A stretch of 64,000 bases of DNA, from positions 868,001-932,000 of the forward strand of contig MU839840.1 of assembly GCA_030411725.1 (NCBI GenBank), given 5' to 3'. Each line of letters opens with the position of its first letter. Positions within the stretch are counted from its first letter, which is position 1. Both the position numbers and the translations under genes were made by a program. Below, piece by piece: positions 1-10,839 of this stretch. This DNA is from Echria macrotheca (taxonomy: Eukaryota; Ascomycota; Sordariomycetes; Sordariales; Schizotheciaceae). A model generated the notes under the pieces. It ran no database searches and had not been told where the DNA came from. It saw only the letters and a program-made list of their open reading frames with translations.

Positions 1-1300
1 CATCCGGGCCGGCACGATCTACTCCGTCAGGGCCTTGCTAGTGAAAGACGACAAGAGCATTCAATTCCCCGCATCCGAGGGTCGGCAATCCCCCCTCTGG
101 ATTGCCTTGGAAACCAGTGCCTTCGAAATCGCCCGCTTGATCCTAGAACTAGCCGACCTACGCGTCCTGACCGGCTCACACCACGAACTCGTCGCCGTGG
201 CATCCCGGCGCGCGCCGAGGATGCAGCTTGCTCTCCTCAAATCCCTGCCGGGCATCAACGTGCGGCTCGAGTGGGTGCAGGGCCTGGTCAGGAACGACAC
301 GACGGGCGTGATCGTCAGATACCTCCTGCAGCAAGGCGCCGTGACCTGGCGGGTTGACGATCACGGCTGGAGCCTGACGGACTTTGCGTACGCCACGGAT
401 CCACGGCGGTGCTGGACCAAGTCGGACGCTGAGATTACGCGGACGGCGAATCAGGTGTATCACCGGCCGCGGAGGTGGCTTCCCATGGGGGAGGAGGGGT
501 ATCCGTATCTTGGGATACACGGTAAAGGGCTGGTGGTGAGATATTCAGGTATGTGTAATGACCCCCTTCACGGTATAAGAGAAATAGGGAAATTGACGAA
601 CAGCTATGTAGCTCCGTACGACACCGTTGCCGTCACTGCTGCCGTGCGCTCCGACCATCCGATTCCTCCCCACCGGGCTTACTATTTCGAGATTCGCATT
701 GCGAATGTGGGTTTGGATGCTGGGTATGTTTCTACTCTGGGCATCTCGCCGTTTCCCAAAAATGAATTCAATAAGTTTGATGGGGTGTTGCTAACGCATA
801 GAATTACAGCCTGATCGGAGTAGGTCTTTGCACGTCCGACACGACCGTCTCGGATCTCACGCCGTCAGCAAACACGGGACCGAAACCAAGACAGAATCTC
901 CGCTATGTATACTACGGCAGCGGTCTCGTCGAGAAGTCGGGCCGGCCGTATGCTGAGGGCGACAGATTTTCGGCCGGCGACGTTATCGGGTGCCATATTG
1001 ATTTCGCACGGGGGATGGCGTATTTCCGGAAGAACGGCGGGCGGATTGGTGAGTTCTTTGTTCCTCTTGAATTCTTTCTAAGTATCTGTATGGAAGTCGG
1101 CTGACAATATTTTAGGTTTATTGCATCGGCTGGACGAGATACTGCCCGTCTCGGGGCGGCTCTTCCCCATGGTCGTTACTGCATCGATCGGGTGTGAGGT
1201 TGTGGCGGGCTTCGATCAGGCTTCTCCGGTGTATTATGAGAGGGAGGAGGGTAGGTGTGAGTCTGATGGGGGCGGTGACCTGCGGGAGAGGGTTTGGTGA
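1..1300 (+). CDS. Ankyrin-like/SPRY-domain protein, 5' end outside window
   Basis: The reading frame is open from base 2, so the start lies upstream. Exons that join in frame are 2-548, 612-723, 810-1048 and 1116-1300, with GTATGT or GTGAGT donors; the TGA is at 1298-1300. The N-terminal part has helix-turn-helix spacing resembling degenerate ankyrin repeats (SPLWIALETSAFEIARLIL). The C-terminal half is a SPRY/B30.2 domain, seen in the segments GLIGVGLCTSD, YYGSGLVEKSGR, GDVIGCHIDF and GMAYFRKNGGRIG followed by LFPMV. SPRY domains are protein-interaction modules and ankyrin-SPRY pairs are common in fungi. The partner and role cannot be read from the sequence. The first intron is a multiple of three and open, so unspliced reading would hide it. 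Confidence 0.8.
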
Positions 1301-2396
1301 GCACTGAGAGGTGAGGATTAATCATCCGCGGCGGGGGGGTTATGTAGTACACTGCGATGCATAGCTGGCAGGGCAGGGGGTCGTTTAATTTGAAGCGGTG
1401 AGCATGTCAGTTTGATTTTAGCGTTGTTGCGATAAATTGGTGATTTTGTATGTACAATACATGGCGTCTTTCTCTCACCATGCACCAGTTTGGAGGTATA
1501 AAATGAAGGAGGCCTCGACGTATTTACTAGGTACCTATGGAAACCGGCTCTATTCTGTACTATGTATGGGAATCATCATTCCTTCCAACCTCTGTCACCA
1601 TAACTTACCTAATTTGGCTATATATGTCTCAACAATCAAAAACCTGGCAACAGTACATGTAACCCAGCTGGCTGAAAGATTATAAATCCACTATTGTTTT
1701 TTCAACTACGGGTTCGTTCGTTTCGTTGTATGGTACAATACCTAGTTGATAGTCTAGTTGACTTGCGTGATAGGTACCGGTCATGTTATGTGGACTCTCC
1801 GGGGGGGTTTTTTTTTACGGGGACTATGCATAGTGTATGTGGCGATTCAGGCACCCTGGAGGGTAGCGGTCACCAGTGCTGATCATACGCGCCAGACTGA
1901 TGTGACCAGTTCATACTTGTTTGTTTATTATTACTTGCAGGCCACTGAGTCGAACGGATGAAGCTATTCAGGGCCGGCCAATCAAAATCGGTGTAGCAGA
2001 ACAGATAGGTGGTGGATAGACGACTTCAATTGTTTGGCCCAGTCTGTGATGTTCTTATTTTAATACACATACAAGAGATTGAAGATTCCCTGCAGAGAGC
2101 TATTGGTAGTTTTCCACGTGTAGTAGAATAAGAAGGGTTCGGATAGTAGGTAAGGTATATATCGAGACCTTGTTATTGAAATAAATGTTCAAGGTGGTGG
2201 CCGCGACAAGGTTTTAAAAGCACACGGCAGATACAAACTTGAAAGTTTTGCCGTGTCGCCAGAGCATGTAAGGTACCTATATAAAACCATGATCTTCTAT
2301 TTAAGGTATCGAACTGTCCTCCCTACCTACCTAGTTCTAGAACCCCCATCTCCTACCTTACCTACCTAGGTACCTATCCACCCGCTCAAAAGAACA
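1301..2396. other. Intergenic, AT-rich, with TAGGTACCTA palindromes
   Basis: This gap lies between the SPRY gene and the 3' end of the DUF3433 gene. It is AT-rich with short overlapping frames only and no supported gene. It carries two exact copies of the 10-bp palindrome TAGGTACCTA, at 1528-1537 and 2367-2376, plus partial copies (AGGTACCTAT near 2271). A homopolymer run of G then T lies near 1801-1816. Confidence 0.6.
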
Positions 2397-5165
2397 TCAC
2401 CCCTCCTCACAACCTTTTGCCCACGGTCCATCACCACCACCACCACCTCCTCCTCCTCCTCCTTCCCAACTCCCTCCCTCCTCCGCCGCCCCCACCACCA
2501 CCCCATCCCTTGAGCCGGTCCCGTAAATATGCGCATAATAAACCATCCCCCCAACAGTCCCAGGATCAACCGGCATATCAGGCCACCTCACACACATACT
2601 CCCCCCCAACACGAGCACCATCCCCACCAGTATCCCTATAGAGAGATATGTACACACCCTGTGCGTATCATACGTCTGCGTCAGCGCGTAGGGGATATTC
2701 GACAAAAAGGTGGGCAGGAGTTCAGCGGACAGCGACATTAGCGCCGCGGTTAGGAGGAGGTATTCACTACGACGAAGGGCGTGGAAGGTTCCTGTTAGGG
2801 GGTTTGTTGGTGGTGTTTGTTCATATTCTCTGCTTCTTTGTGTTGCAGAGATGGAGATGGTGGTGGAGGAGATGGATGTGGACGTGGATGTGAAGGCGAA
2901 CGTGGAGGAGGGTTTGGTGTGGGTGCAGGCTAGGTGGCGAAACGGAACCAAGGCAGCCAGACTGAGAAAAAAGGACGACCAGTACAGCGCTATCACCGTG
3001 CCGACCGCCGCAAAAAGGAATTTCACGCCGAACGTCTGGCTGTCCATGAAGAGCTCGAAGGGGGTGTCGCCGCGGCAGGTGTGATAATATGATAACAAAG
3101 TGATGAGGCCGAGGAGGAGGATTGTGAAGAGCGCGCGGGCTGGGTAGGTGAGTGTGGCGAAGGGGACATGGACATGGCGTCGTTTAGCCGGCTTGATACC
3201 AAGAGAATTTTGTTGGGTCGAAGAAGAACAACTGGAGGAGGATGTAGTAGTGAGTGTTCGCTCGGGCGGCGTCTGCCAGTGGGGAATGATCGCCGGGGCG
3301 GTTTTGATACTACCACTATCAGTCCCGTGGGAGTTTTGCGGGAAGTTGTGAGGGTTCGTGAGGGGCAAGTGGTCGAGGAAGAAGCGGCCGCGGAATACTT
3401 CGGCAAGAACAGCCTCGTTCACTTCGACCCCTTTTTTGAAGCGTGTGTGCATCTCGAGTCGGCGGGACAAAATAGCCATCTCGTCTACGCTCCACGGGTT
3501 GCGAGCCACGCCCGTGTCCCAGCGGCGCAGCAAAACAGCTAGAACTACTAAGAGCACCAGCATCGCGCCCAGCACGGCAAGTAGTGCCCTTGCAGGCCAC
3601 GGCGACACGCCTACGGCCAGGGTACATCCCGCTATGGAGAGATGCGAGCACACGCCGTGGATCTTGAGGCCCACGGCCTCGGCGGCGAGGGGCGCTGTGA
3701 GCCAGGACAGCCACATGATCAGGCTGGCTACCAACGGGATCGGCTGGCCCTGGAAGAGTTGTTTCGTCGGGGTGATGACGGTGCCGAGCCAGGCGTGGTG
3801 GAGCGTCATGGACTCCGGGCCCGTGGCGCCGCCGGGCCGGGTGAGGGCTGCGAAGGGCTGGAGGTGCTTTACGTTGTGGTCGACCACGCATGCGGGGAAG
3901 GAGAGGAGGATGGCGAGCAGGGGCGGGAGGAAGGAGGCTGCGAAGTATTGCGCTGGTGTCACGGCGGGGTAGACGCGCGTTTCGCTGTTTGGTGTATTTG
4001 CGCCGTCCCCGACACCGCTGGTGCCGTGGGTACCGGGATTTCCGGGCTCAGGGGTTGGTGTGAGCGTTAGTGTGAGCTGCACAGTGGTCGGTGTGCCGTT
4101 GATTGTTGTCGCGAACGCCGTTGTGACGGGTATGAGTGTCAAGGGCACAGTGGTGAGTCTGCCGCTGATGGTGGTGGGAATCGATGTTGTGATCGGGCGG
4201 GCAGATGCTATAATGCCGGTTGGGGATGTGCCGGCGACTCCGTTGCCTAAGAAGAGCACAGCAGGTGCTCCTCCTGCGCCTGTCGCCGGACCCCTTTGAG
4301 CGCCAACTTGCGGGATGGCAGCTATCAGGGTCAACACCGAGCCACTGGGCGCCATCACTTTGGTCTCTGGCGGCGGAGTATACACTAGGGTGACAACAGA
4401 AGGATCGACTGTCTTCACTGAAGACCGCGGTGCCGGCGTGAATACCGTGGTGACAGCGACGCCATTATTGGTCGTGACGGCAGTCATGGGCGCGAACGTG
4501 GTCCAGATAGTCGTTATTGTGGCTGGCAGCGTGCTGACCGTGGTACGAGGTGGCGGCGTGATGACTGTCGTCACCGGGGGAAGACTCAGCGTGGCCACGA
4601 TGGTTTGCGTTTGCGTTGCGGGCACCACCGGCACAGCCGGGGCAACTGGAGCAATCGAGACAACCGGCATCATGGCGCCGGTGGTTGGCGCCGCGGTTCT
4701 GGCCGCCCCCGGATTGGTCGTCACCGCCGACGGTTCGTGGTTGAAGGCAAAAAAGTCGCTCGTTTCGCGTTGCAGCGGATCATCGCTGGTCGTGGCAGCC
4801 GCTGTGTTGTAACCCGGCTCCGTCCTGTTGGGCGCAATGCTGTACTGCGTCGGAAGCTTTGCTCTGCTGAACCCAGTTGGCCGATGTCCGCCAAGAGCAA
4901 GTGTTCCCTGTGGCTCGACGGCCGTCGATGTCGTGTCGTTTCCAGGGCCACTAGCCCGTTTGTTTTTGTGGGTGTCTGCCTGGAGCAGAAAACTCCTCCG
5001 CACCTGGGACATCTGCTGGCCGTCGACAAAAGCCGAGTCGTTGGTGTTGGGCATGGTCGAGTACAGTACGGCAACGGCAATGATGGCTGCCGCAACCGTC
5101 AGAATCTGGAGGCCGAGAAACTGCCATCTCAGCGATGTCGGTTTCCAGCATCTTGGTCTCGACAT
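2397..5165 (-). CDS. DUF3433-family multi-pass membrane protein
   Basis: Single-exon gene of 922 residues. It opens with WKPTSLRWQFLGLQILT, a typical DUF3433 start where a W-P-x-x-L-R segment runs into the first membrane helix. Residues about 60-390 are a Thr/Pro/Val-rich, mucin-like region with degenerate TTVxTPPPRTTV-type repeats, probably extracellular and O-glycosylated. The second half carries paired hydrophobic segments and the family-like stretch LLSFPACVVDHNVKHLQPFA, repeated more loosely near the C-terminus (PTNPLTGTFHALRR then VRWPDMPVDPGTVGGMVYYAH). The extreme C-terminus is a ten-Gly run before the stop. The family is fungal and membrane-located, and includes Neurospora spray-like proteins; its biochemical role is not established. 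The start ATG immediately precedes the conserved N-terminus. Confidence 0.83.
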   Translation of the reverse strand: MSRPRCWKPTSLRWQFLGLQILTVAAAIIAVAVLYSTMPNTNDSAFVDGQQMSQVRRSFLLQADTHKNKRASGPGNDTTSTAVEPQGTLALGGHRPTGFSRAKLPTQYSIAPNRTEPGYNTAAATTSDDPLQRETSDFFAFNHEPSAVTTNPGAARTAAPTTGAMMPVVSIAPVAPAVPVVPATQTQTIVATLSLPPVTTVITPPPRTTVSTLPATITTIWTTFAPMTAVTTNNGVAVTTVFTPAPRSSVKTVDPSVVTLVYTPPPETKVMAPSGSVLTLIAAIPQVGAQRGPATGAGGAPAVLFLGNGVAGTSPTGIIASARPITTSIPTTISGRLTTVPLTLIPVTTAFATTINGTPTTVQLTLTLTPTPEPGNPGTHGTSGVGDGANTPNSETRVYPAVTPAQYFAASFLPPLLAILLSFPACVVDHNVKHLQPFAALTRPGGATGPESMTLHHAWLGTVITPTKQLFQGQPIPLVASLIMWLSWLTAPLAAEAVGLKIHGVCSHLSIAGCTLAVGVSPWPARALLAVLGAMLVLLVVLAVLLRRWDTGVARNPWSVDEMAILSRRLEMHTRFKKGVEVNEAVLAEVFRGRFFLDHLPLTNPHNFPQNSHGTDSGSIKTAPAIIPHWQTPPERTLTTTSSSSCSSSTQQNSLGIKPAKRRHVHVPFATLTYPARALFTILLLGLITLLSYYHTCRGDTPFELFMDSQTFGVKFLFAAVGTVIALYWSSFFLSLAALVPFRHLACTHTKPSSTFAFTSTSTSISSTTISISATQRSREYEQTPPTNPLTGTFHALRRSEYLLLTAALMSLSAELLPTFLSNIPYALTQTYDTHRVCTYLSIGILVGMVLVLGGSMCVRWPDMPVDPGTVGGMVYYAHIYGTGSRDGVVVGAAEEGGSWEGGGGGGGGGGDGPWAKGCEEG

Positions 5166-5672
5166 GCTGAGAATCGTCGCCGCCGCCCCGGAGTTCCATG
5201 ACGCGCAGTTCGGACGCGGAGTTGAAAAGGTGCAGAGTGTTGACTTTTTTCAAACTTTTGTTCCCGCATGATGTGTCGAAGGCAACTCTAGATTTGAGGG
5301 AACGTCGAGACCCAATCGGGTCGCGAAGCTCACATTGTCCCCTGACCAGCTCTGCCTATGCCGTGTAAGTGCCGCAGCTGCGCCATCTGATTGGCCGCTC
5401 TTCTATCTCCGAAATTCAGCCCCAGCCGCGGCTACACCTCTCATGTCTCCGCGTTCGCAATGCCAGACTCTGTGGCGCTCTGGCTCCGGCGATGAGAATG
5501 ACGTCCCCCTGAGTGGGAACGGGGTGGCTGTCATGACTGCGCCCGGTCTCATTTCTGGCCTGGAAGGTCTGGACTTGTCCCAGACTCAAATACAAAAGGT
5601 GACGGCATCAACCTGTGTCGGGAATGCACCTGGATGTGGGGAACCACGCCGGCTCAAGTTCCTTCTCTCAAC
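5166..5672. other. Shared upstream region of the DUF3433 and protease genes
   Basis: About 0.5 kb separates two divergently transcribed genes and should hold both promoters. No recognised motif or additional gene is seen; the open frames here are short and lack family features. Confidence 0.5.
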
Positions 5673-6728
5673 ATGCAGCTCCATTTGGCACTGAATTTGC
5701 TAGGCCAAGTGGTCCTGACGGCCGGCCTTGCGATACCAGTATTCCATCCCATCCCCTTCCCACCTTTCCCCTGGCTCGGGCTAGATTCTATCCAATACAT
5801 CAGCGCGGCCAACTTGACCCAACCCAAGCCCGTCAACGGCGTGATCCGACTCCCTTCGCGTCGGCCAAAACTCAAGCTTTCCCATCGAGATGTCCCTCGG
5901 CTTCCGCTGCTCCCCGGCCAGTTCCACCCAATCAACTTGGATATCCCCAGCCCCGACGTGCAAGTTGTCGACCCCGGGGACCGCATCTCCTACCCTTACA
6001 TCTCCATCGGCGAGCTCATCAAGCGCGACGATCGAGGCGCCGTAGCCGGTAATTGCACCGGAACCGTGGTCGGATCCAGCCTCGTCCTGACAGCGAACCA
6101 CTGCGTCAAGAACCTCCCGCTAGGCTGGACACTCGACTTCGCCCCCGGCTACGACGGAACAACGCCCGACCTACCCGCACCGCTGGGTATTCCCGTCCGC
6201 GTGCTGCAATGCTACGGCCTGACGCAGACAAACACACCGGTCGTGGTGGATTCATCCCTCGGCGACGAGCGGCGCGACTACGTCGTCTGCCTGCTGGCGT
6301 CAACCGTCGGCCAGGACGTCGGGTACCTCGGCACGGCGATACCCATCAACGAGACGGTTCGGAAGCAGATGTACCTCAGCCGTACCTGGTTCAGCGCCGG
6401 GTACCCCGAGAGTGTGGCCAACGGCGAGGTTCTGGTGCGCGCCGACGACATCACCATCGAGAGCGCGGCCGTGAGTAACACCGAGGGCAACGAGACGCTT
6501 ACGCTGCCGTTTGCGGCGCACGGGTGGTCGGGCGGGCCGCTGTACGGGGTGAATTCGGCGTCTGGGGATGCCGAGCTGATTGGGGTGGTGAGCTCGTTCC
6601 GCACAGTGAGTGCGCAGGGCACGGTTGTGAACTCGGCCGTGAATAGTGGTGGTCCGATGTTGGCACAGTTGATCGCCTGGGCCCGGTGTCGGTGGCCAGG
6701 TGACCCGAGCGAATTGGTCGGGTGTTGA
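5673..6728 (+). CDS. Secreted trypsin-like serine protease
   Basis: 351 residues, no intron. The ATG at 5673 gives a clean signal peptide (MQLHLALNLLGQVVLTAGLA); an in-frame ATG 39 bases earlier would bury it. A pro-region precedes the chymotrypsin-fold domain. Catalytic residues are visible: His143 in TGTVVGSSLVLTANHCV, Asp202 in RRDYVVCLLA, and Ser286 in HGWSGGPLYG. The last motif has Trp where classical trypsins have Asp (GDSGGP); this and the TANHCV context resemble the glutamyl-endopeptidase-like S1B branch. Several Asn-X-Ser/Thr sites fit secretion. It probably acts outside the cell on protein substrates; specificity is not inferable. Confidence 0.85.
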   Translation: MQLHLALNLLGQVVLTAGLAIPVFHPIPFPPFPWLGLDSIQYISAANLTQPKPVNGVIRLPSRRPKLKLSHRDVPRLPLLPGQFHPINLDIPSPDVQVVDPGDRISYPYISIGELIKRDDRGAVAGNCTGTVVGSSLVLTANHCVKNLPLGWTLDFAPGYDGTTPDLPAPLGIPVRVLQCYGLTQTNTPVVVDSSLGDERRDYVVCLLASTVGQDVGYLGTAIPINETVRKQMYLSRTWFSAGYPESVANGEVLVRADDITIESAAVSNTEGNETLTLPFAAHGWSGGPLYGVNSASGDAELIGVVSSFRTVSAQGTVVNSAVNSGGPMLAQLIAWARCRWPGDPSELVGC

Positions 6729-9127
6729 CCGTCTTGATTTGGCTGACGCTTTTTGTTTTGTGGCAGGAGACAGGTGAAAGGTGGATGTACTTAATGAATT
6801 AATGGCTGTCAGGCACTCAGACCGGGAGGGAAAGATGTGTGTGGAGCAGTGGAATCGGGACGGTTAGGCAGGTACCCAGATAGCAGCTTCCAATTCTAGC
6901 ACCTGGCAGGCGGCAGGTGTGCTCTTTTGTTTCCCATACAGTCCTCGAGGAGCGGTCCACTTCTGTGTGGTCCAGGGCGGTGGGAAAGTTGGATCCTCTC
7001 TCGGTCCTGAGTTACACTCTGCACCATTGGCACGAAGACAGAACGCATTTTCCCGAGGCATCTGATACGGGTGCACCCCTCTGCACAAAGTTTTTCTCAA
7101 CTACCTTCCAATCTACTGTTGACATCATTTTAGGAAGCTGTATATATATTTGTTAAAGGCCTAGCTACTATTTATAAGGGGGTTTAAACTTGTAAAGGCA
7201 CAGAAAAATAAAGATTTGAGGTAGTTACGTTTATTCGCTATACCCCGAGATAAGCGAATCGCCAACACCGCCATTTGCGGAGCTATATGAGAGGAGGCGG
7301 CAGAACGACGTTGGCGACGACGCTGGGACAATGGTAAATTGGCCTTGATCGAAATTCGAATGCTGTCTCCATGAACTTCATCATCGGGAGGCTGTTCTGA
7401 GGGCACATAATATGCCCATCTTTATGTGTCGACTCGCCAAAGAGGTAGGTAGCGTTGTTCTCTCCGATATTGTAGGGGACGATGTGGGCGGCAACAACGT
7501 CTAGAAGCTTGCCAGTGATACAGCAGCGGGTCTGTCCATTGGCCCCGTACGCCTTAAAGGCAGCGGCGCGGAAGCGCTCTAGGCCTCGTCATCTCTCGGC
7601 CAAAAGATGTCGAGCGTGGCCCCGGCGGGTGTCCGGTACCGTGAGACATATGTATTTGAGGATGTAGGCGAAAAATGTATCTTCACGGGTTAGGGGATGC
7701 GTACGGATCAAAAGGGGGGTGCACCCCTATCAGACGCCTTTCCCTCTGATGGACACTGCTACCTTATCAGTATCAGAGAGACCTGTTATAATCAAAACCC
7801 CCGAATTTGTGGTGGAAGCTTTGCAATAAATGCCCTACGGACTACCTAGACAAACACTTTGTAGGCTCACAGAGGTGGTCGATAACAACAACCCTTGCCC
7901 AAGGTTACCTAAGCCACATCTTCTGCCCTCCCAGGGCAACCCATGAAGGAAACAAGGCGGTTTCGCCAAGCATCGGCATTCCCGAGGCCGCAGGTCTACC
8001 CGAGCCTCGACTCCGCGGGCTAGGTCAAGTGGGCTCATGATGTGCACAGGGGCCGACCACTTTATCCAGCAAGACGTTTCACCGCAGTCAGATCTCTTCG
8101 ACGGCCGCGCCAGCCCGTGTTCCCTACCTAACTAGCACACATCTCGGAAGATTCGGCAGCAGGAACGCGGCCGGGGACTCGACAACCGGGGCTGGGAACT
8201 TTTGGAAAATGCCCTCGGAGATATTCGACGCCGGGCTGGGTCCAGCCTGTCAAATATTTGTTTGGGTCGAAATGTTTTAGAGATCCAGCCCTGTCGGGTA
8301 TCTCTGGATGCCGTCATGCTTTCTGTCATATGCTTCCCCCAGTAGGTAGATAGGCACCTAAGGTAGGTACCTAGGATGACATGGCTCGGACCCTTTTCCC
8401 CAAGGAAGAGGGGGCTGCTACCTGCCTATGAGACTTGGCACTCCAAACAAATCGTTCTCGTCAGTGCGTTTTTCTGTCTCTGTGGCCCTGAAGCATCAGC
8501 GTATCCCCCAACCCATCACCGAACGTTATTTCCAGGACGACGTTGTGCCTTTCTCCCCGCAAAAATTAATAGCCAAATGCCGAAAGGGTTCAAGGGTAGA
8601 CCCTGCATGAAATTCCGTCCCCCCCAGAAGTCTTCTGTTCGCTGTCGCATTGCGAAAAACCCGCTGGCAGCATCTCTCGTTCATCATGCAGGGGTTCCCC
8701 ACGATCTCTTGCACAATGACATACATATGCCTGGCATCCGTTTCAGGGCCCCCAAAACAGCCGCGAGAAGGTCTGTGTGTGTGTGTGTGTTCCCGACTTC
8801 TCTTACAAAACGTATCTCGACGACATTGAACGGTGCGCACAGGGTAACTCTGTACTCGATTTATGATTGAACAGGACACATATGTATAAGGTATATGTCG
8901 CTTTGCATAAGAGGCTGTCGAGAAAGATGTCGCACTTCCCGCTCGCCATGGCCCCCTCCCCCTCCCCAAAGATGCCTCCTTCCCCTCCTGGGAGCCGCTC
9001 AACAGCTCAAAACTAGGCGATCGACCGGCTCGGGGAAAAAAAGAAGATGGGATGATTGGGTGCCATTGAAATCAAACGTGCAGTCGGGAGTCGGGAGCAC
9101 CCATAGTGGTTGTACCACGTAGAATAT
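6729..9127. other. 2.4-kb gene-poor gap, possibly containing decayed sequence
   Basis: No frame has a recognisable domain or convincing splice structure. An AT-rich patch sits at 7130-7260. Two GGGTGCACCCCT-type palindromic sites occur near 7069-7080 and 7716-7728. A third exact TAGGTACCTA palindrome lies at 8364-8373 and a (GT)n tract near 8774-8790. It could include old repeat remnants or untranslated regions; a frame at 8376-8870 is open but has unusual composition. Confidence 0.45.
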
Positions 9128-10130
9128 ATGAAGGGATCCGCATCTCTCCCCTCCGCTTTTCCTTCTAGAGAAAGAAATCTCTTGGCTGACGACTGTAATT
9201 TGATCGCTGGGGCAGTGAGCGTTACCTACTCTGCATTTGCTGGCTCTGGTAGCCTATACCCTTTTCCTAATTCTGTGGTCATGTCGCTGTGCGTCAACTT
9301 TGACGGGCCGAACGCCCCTTTTTGTTCCCCGACCGAGGGACAGTCCATCACCGTCGGCCGGACGTTTGAAGGTACTATTCTCACGAAAACCCTGCTTCCA
9401 CAAGTTCGGAATCCTCCGCTAACATCGACCCCCAGTATCATGGGACCCAACATGGTTCAACTCGTCCGAGACACCTATGGTGTTCGTGCAAGCCGACTTT
9501 GGCGTCCCCGACACAACCAACCCCGCCGACGGCGGCCAGGACGGCTTCACGTCCGATCTGATCCCGACCAACGTCGGACGCTTCACCTGGAACGTCCTTC
9601 CCGAATACCTGGCGCCGGGCTTCGCGGCCGTGCCCGCCGCGCTCTTCCTCGCCGAGCCGTCGCTGACCAACATCACCACGCGGGGAAACCGCATCCCCGG
9701 CCCGCGCGTCGAGCTCGTCTCCGGGACCGGCCAGCCGCTCACCGACGCGCCCAACAGCGACTCGGCCAACAACGTCTCGACCGGCGCGAACCCCGTGGCC
9801 ATTATCTTGCCTGTCGTCTTCGGCGTGCTCACGCTGTGTTCCCTGGGCCTGTTCGTGTGGGTGAAGCGGAGGTATCCCGACTTCTGGACGAATCTCATGT
9901 CCTTCCGTTTCCGACGGTGGCCAGCGGGCCGGGGAGGAGGAGGAGGAAGAGGCGGCATGTTTGGGAGGAGTAAGAGTCAGAAGCTGAGGGGGCAGGATAT
10001 CAAGGTCATCAACACCGACATGAACGGGCTGCGGATGAACGCTATGGCTATGAACGGGGCGCTGAATGCCGAGAGGGACCGCAATGTCTTCCGTGAAGAG
10101 TTGCGGCGGCAGGACAAGTCGAGGTACTAG
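9128..10130 (+). CDS. Single-pass membrane surface protein
   Basis: Two exons that join in frame (9128-9371 and 9436-10130; intron with a GCTAAC branch and CCCCCAG acceptor) give about 312 residues. The join creates VGRTFEVSWDPTWFN, which matches the PNAPFC...V...T..V.W.P pattern of fungal membrane-anchored glycoproteins. A luminal domain with Asn-X-Thr/Ser sites is followed by one hydrophobic helix (VAIILPVVFGVLTLCSLGLFVW) and a basic cytoplasmic tail with a Gly-rich patch. The true start is uncertain: the ATG used gives no signal peptide, and a hydrophobic stretch in another frame at 9237-9290 suggests an unresolved extra 5' exon. Function is unknown; a cell-surface or wall-sensing role is only a guess. 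Confidence 0.62.
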
Positions 10131-10839
10131 TCTAAGAAGTGTTGTTGGTGTTGGCTGGCTTCATGGAGTTTGGGTTCTTGGCGCCATGGTTACGACACTT
10201 GATACCATGGGCTTTGTCTGCGTACAATATGAGTTATGAATGTGTTGGCGGTCGGCGAAGGCGCAGGATTGATGGATGGGCTGGAGTTGGGATTTCAAAA
10301 TATTAGTTGGGCCGCAGCGGCACTTAGCATAGCTACCTAGAGAGCGTAATGTATAGCACAGCGTCTGATTTTTCATGAGATCTCGCGAAGCGGTTGCATA
10401 TTGGTGAGCCGTCGTGGACAAACCACCCGTCTGCCAGGTTAGGTCTATTCGTTGTCGGCGAGTGCCCTGGACTTGGAACTGCGAGTCGGTCTTGCTGTTT
10501 TCAAACTTGGAGGAAAGCAGCATGCACACTACCTTAGACACCTGTGCCTTCCATCGTCTCAGACACAAGAATCAGGTGCTGTTTGTTGAATATGAGTTCA
10601 GGTGTGTCACGACTTCCCGACCAGACCTTGAATGCTCCTCCTACTGTTCGGAGACCCTTCACGCGTGGGATCTCTTACCAACTGTGTCAAACTGTATAAG
10701 TACCAGTCCCCCCTTGGGGCCAGAAACTTTCCAGACATATGCTCACTCGAGTATCTCCACCATCACATCGTCACGCCCAACATCGCCCCGTTCATTTTTA
10801 TCTTACGCTGCAGGCCGCCTTTCTCCCGACCGCGTCAAG
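10131..10839. other. Intergenic, promoter of the following secreted-protein gene
   Basis: No supported gene. A frame running from 10414 into the next gene is open only because it continues upstream of the signal-peptide ATG at 10840. Confidence 0.5.

Noticed and set aside
7069..7728. Two GGGTGCACCCCT-type palindromes about 650 bases apart
   Set aside because: Only two copies, in the same orientation-neutral form, with no gene between them that would make them terminal repeats.
8376..8870. 164-codon plus-strand frame
   Set aside because: No domain, no signal peptide, no splice partner, and it ends in a GT-repeat-encoded Val/Cys run.
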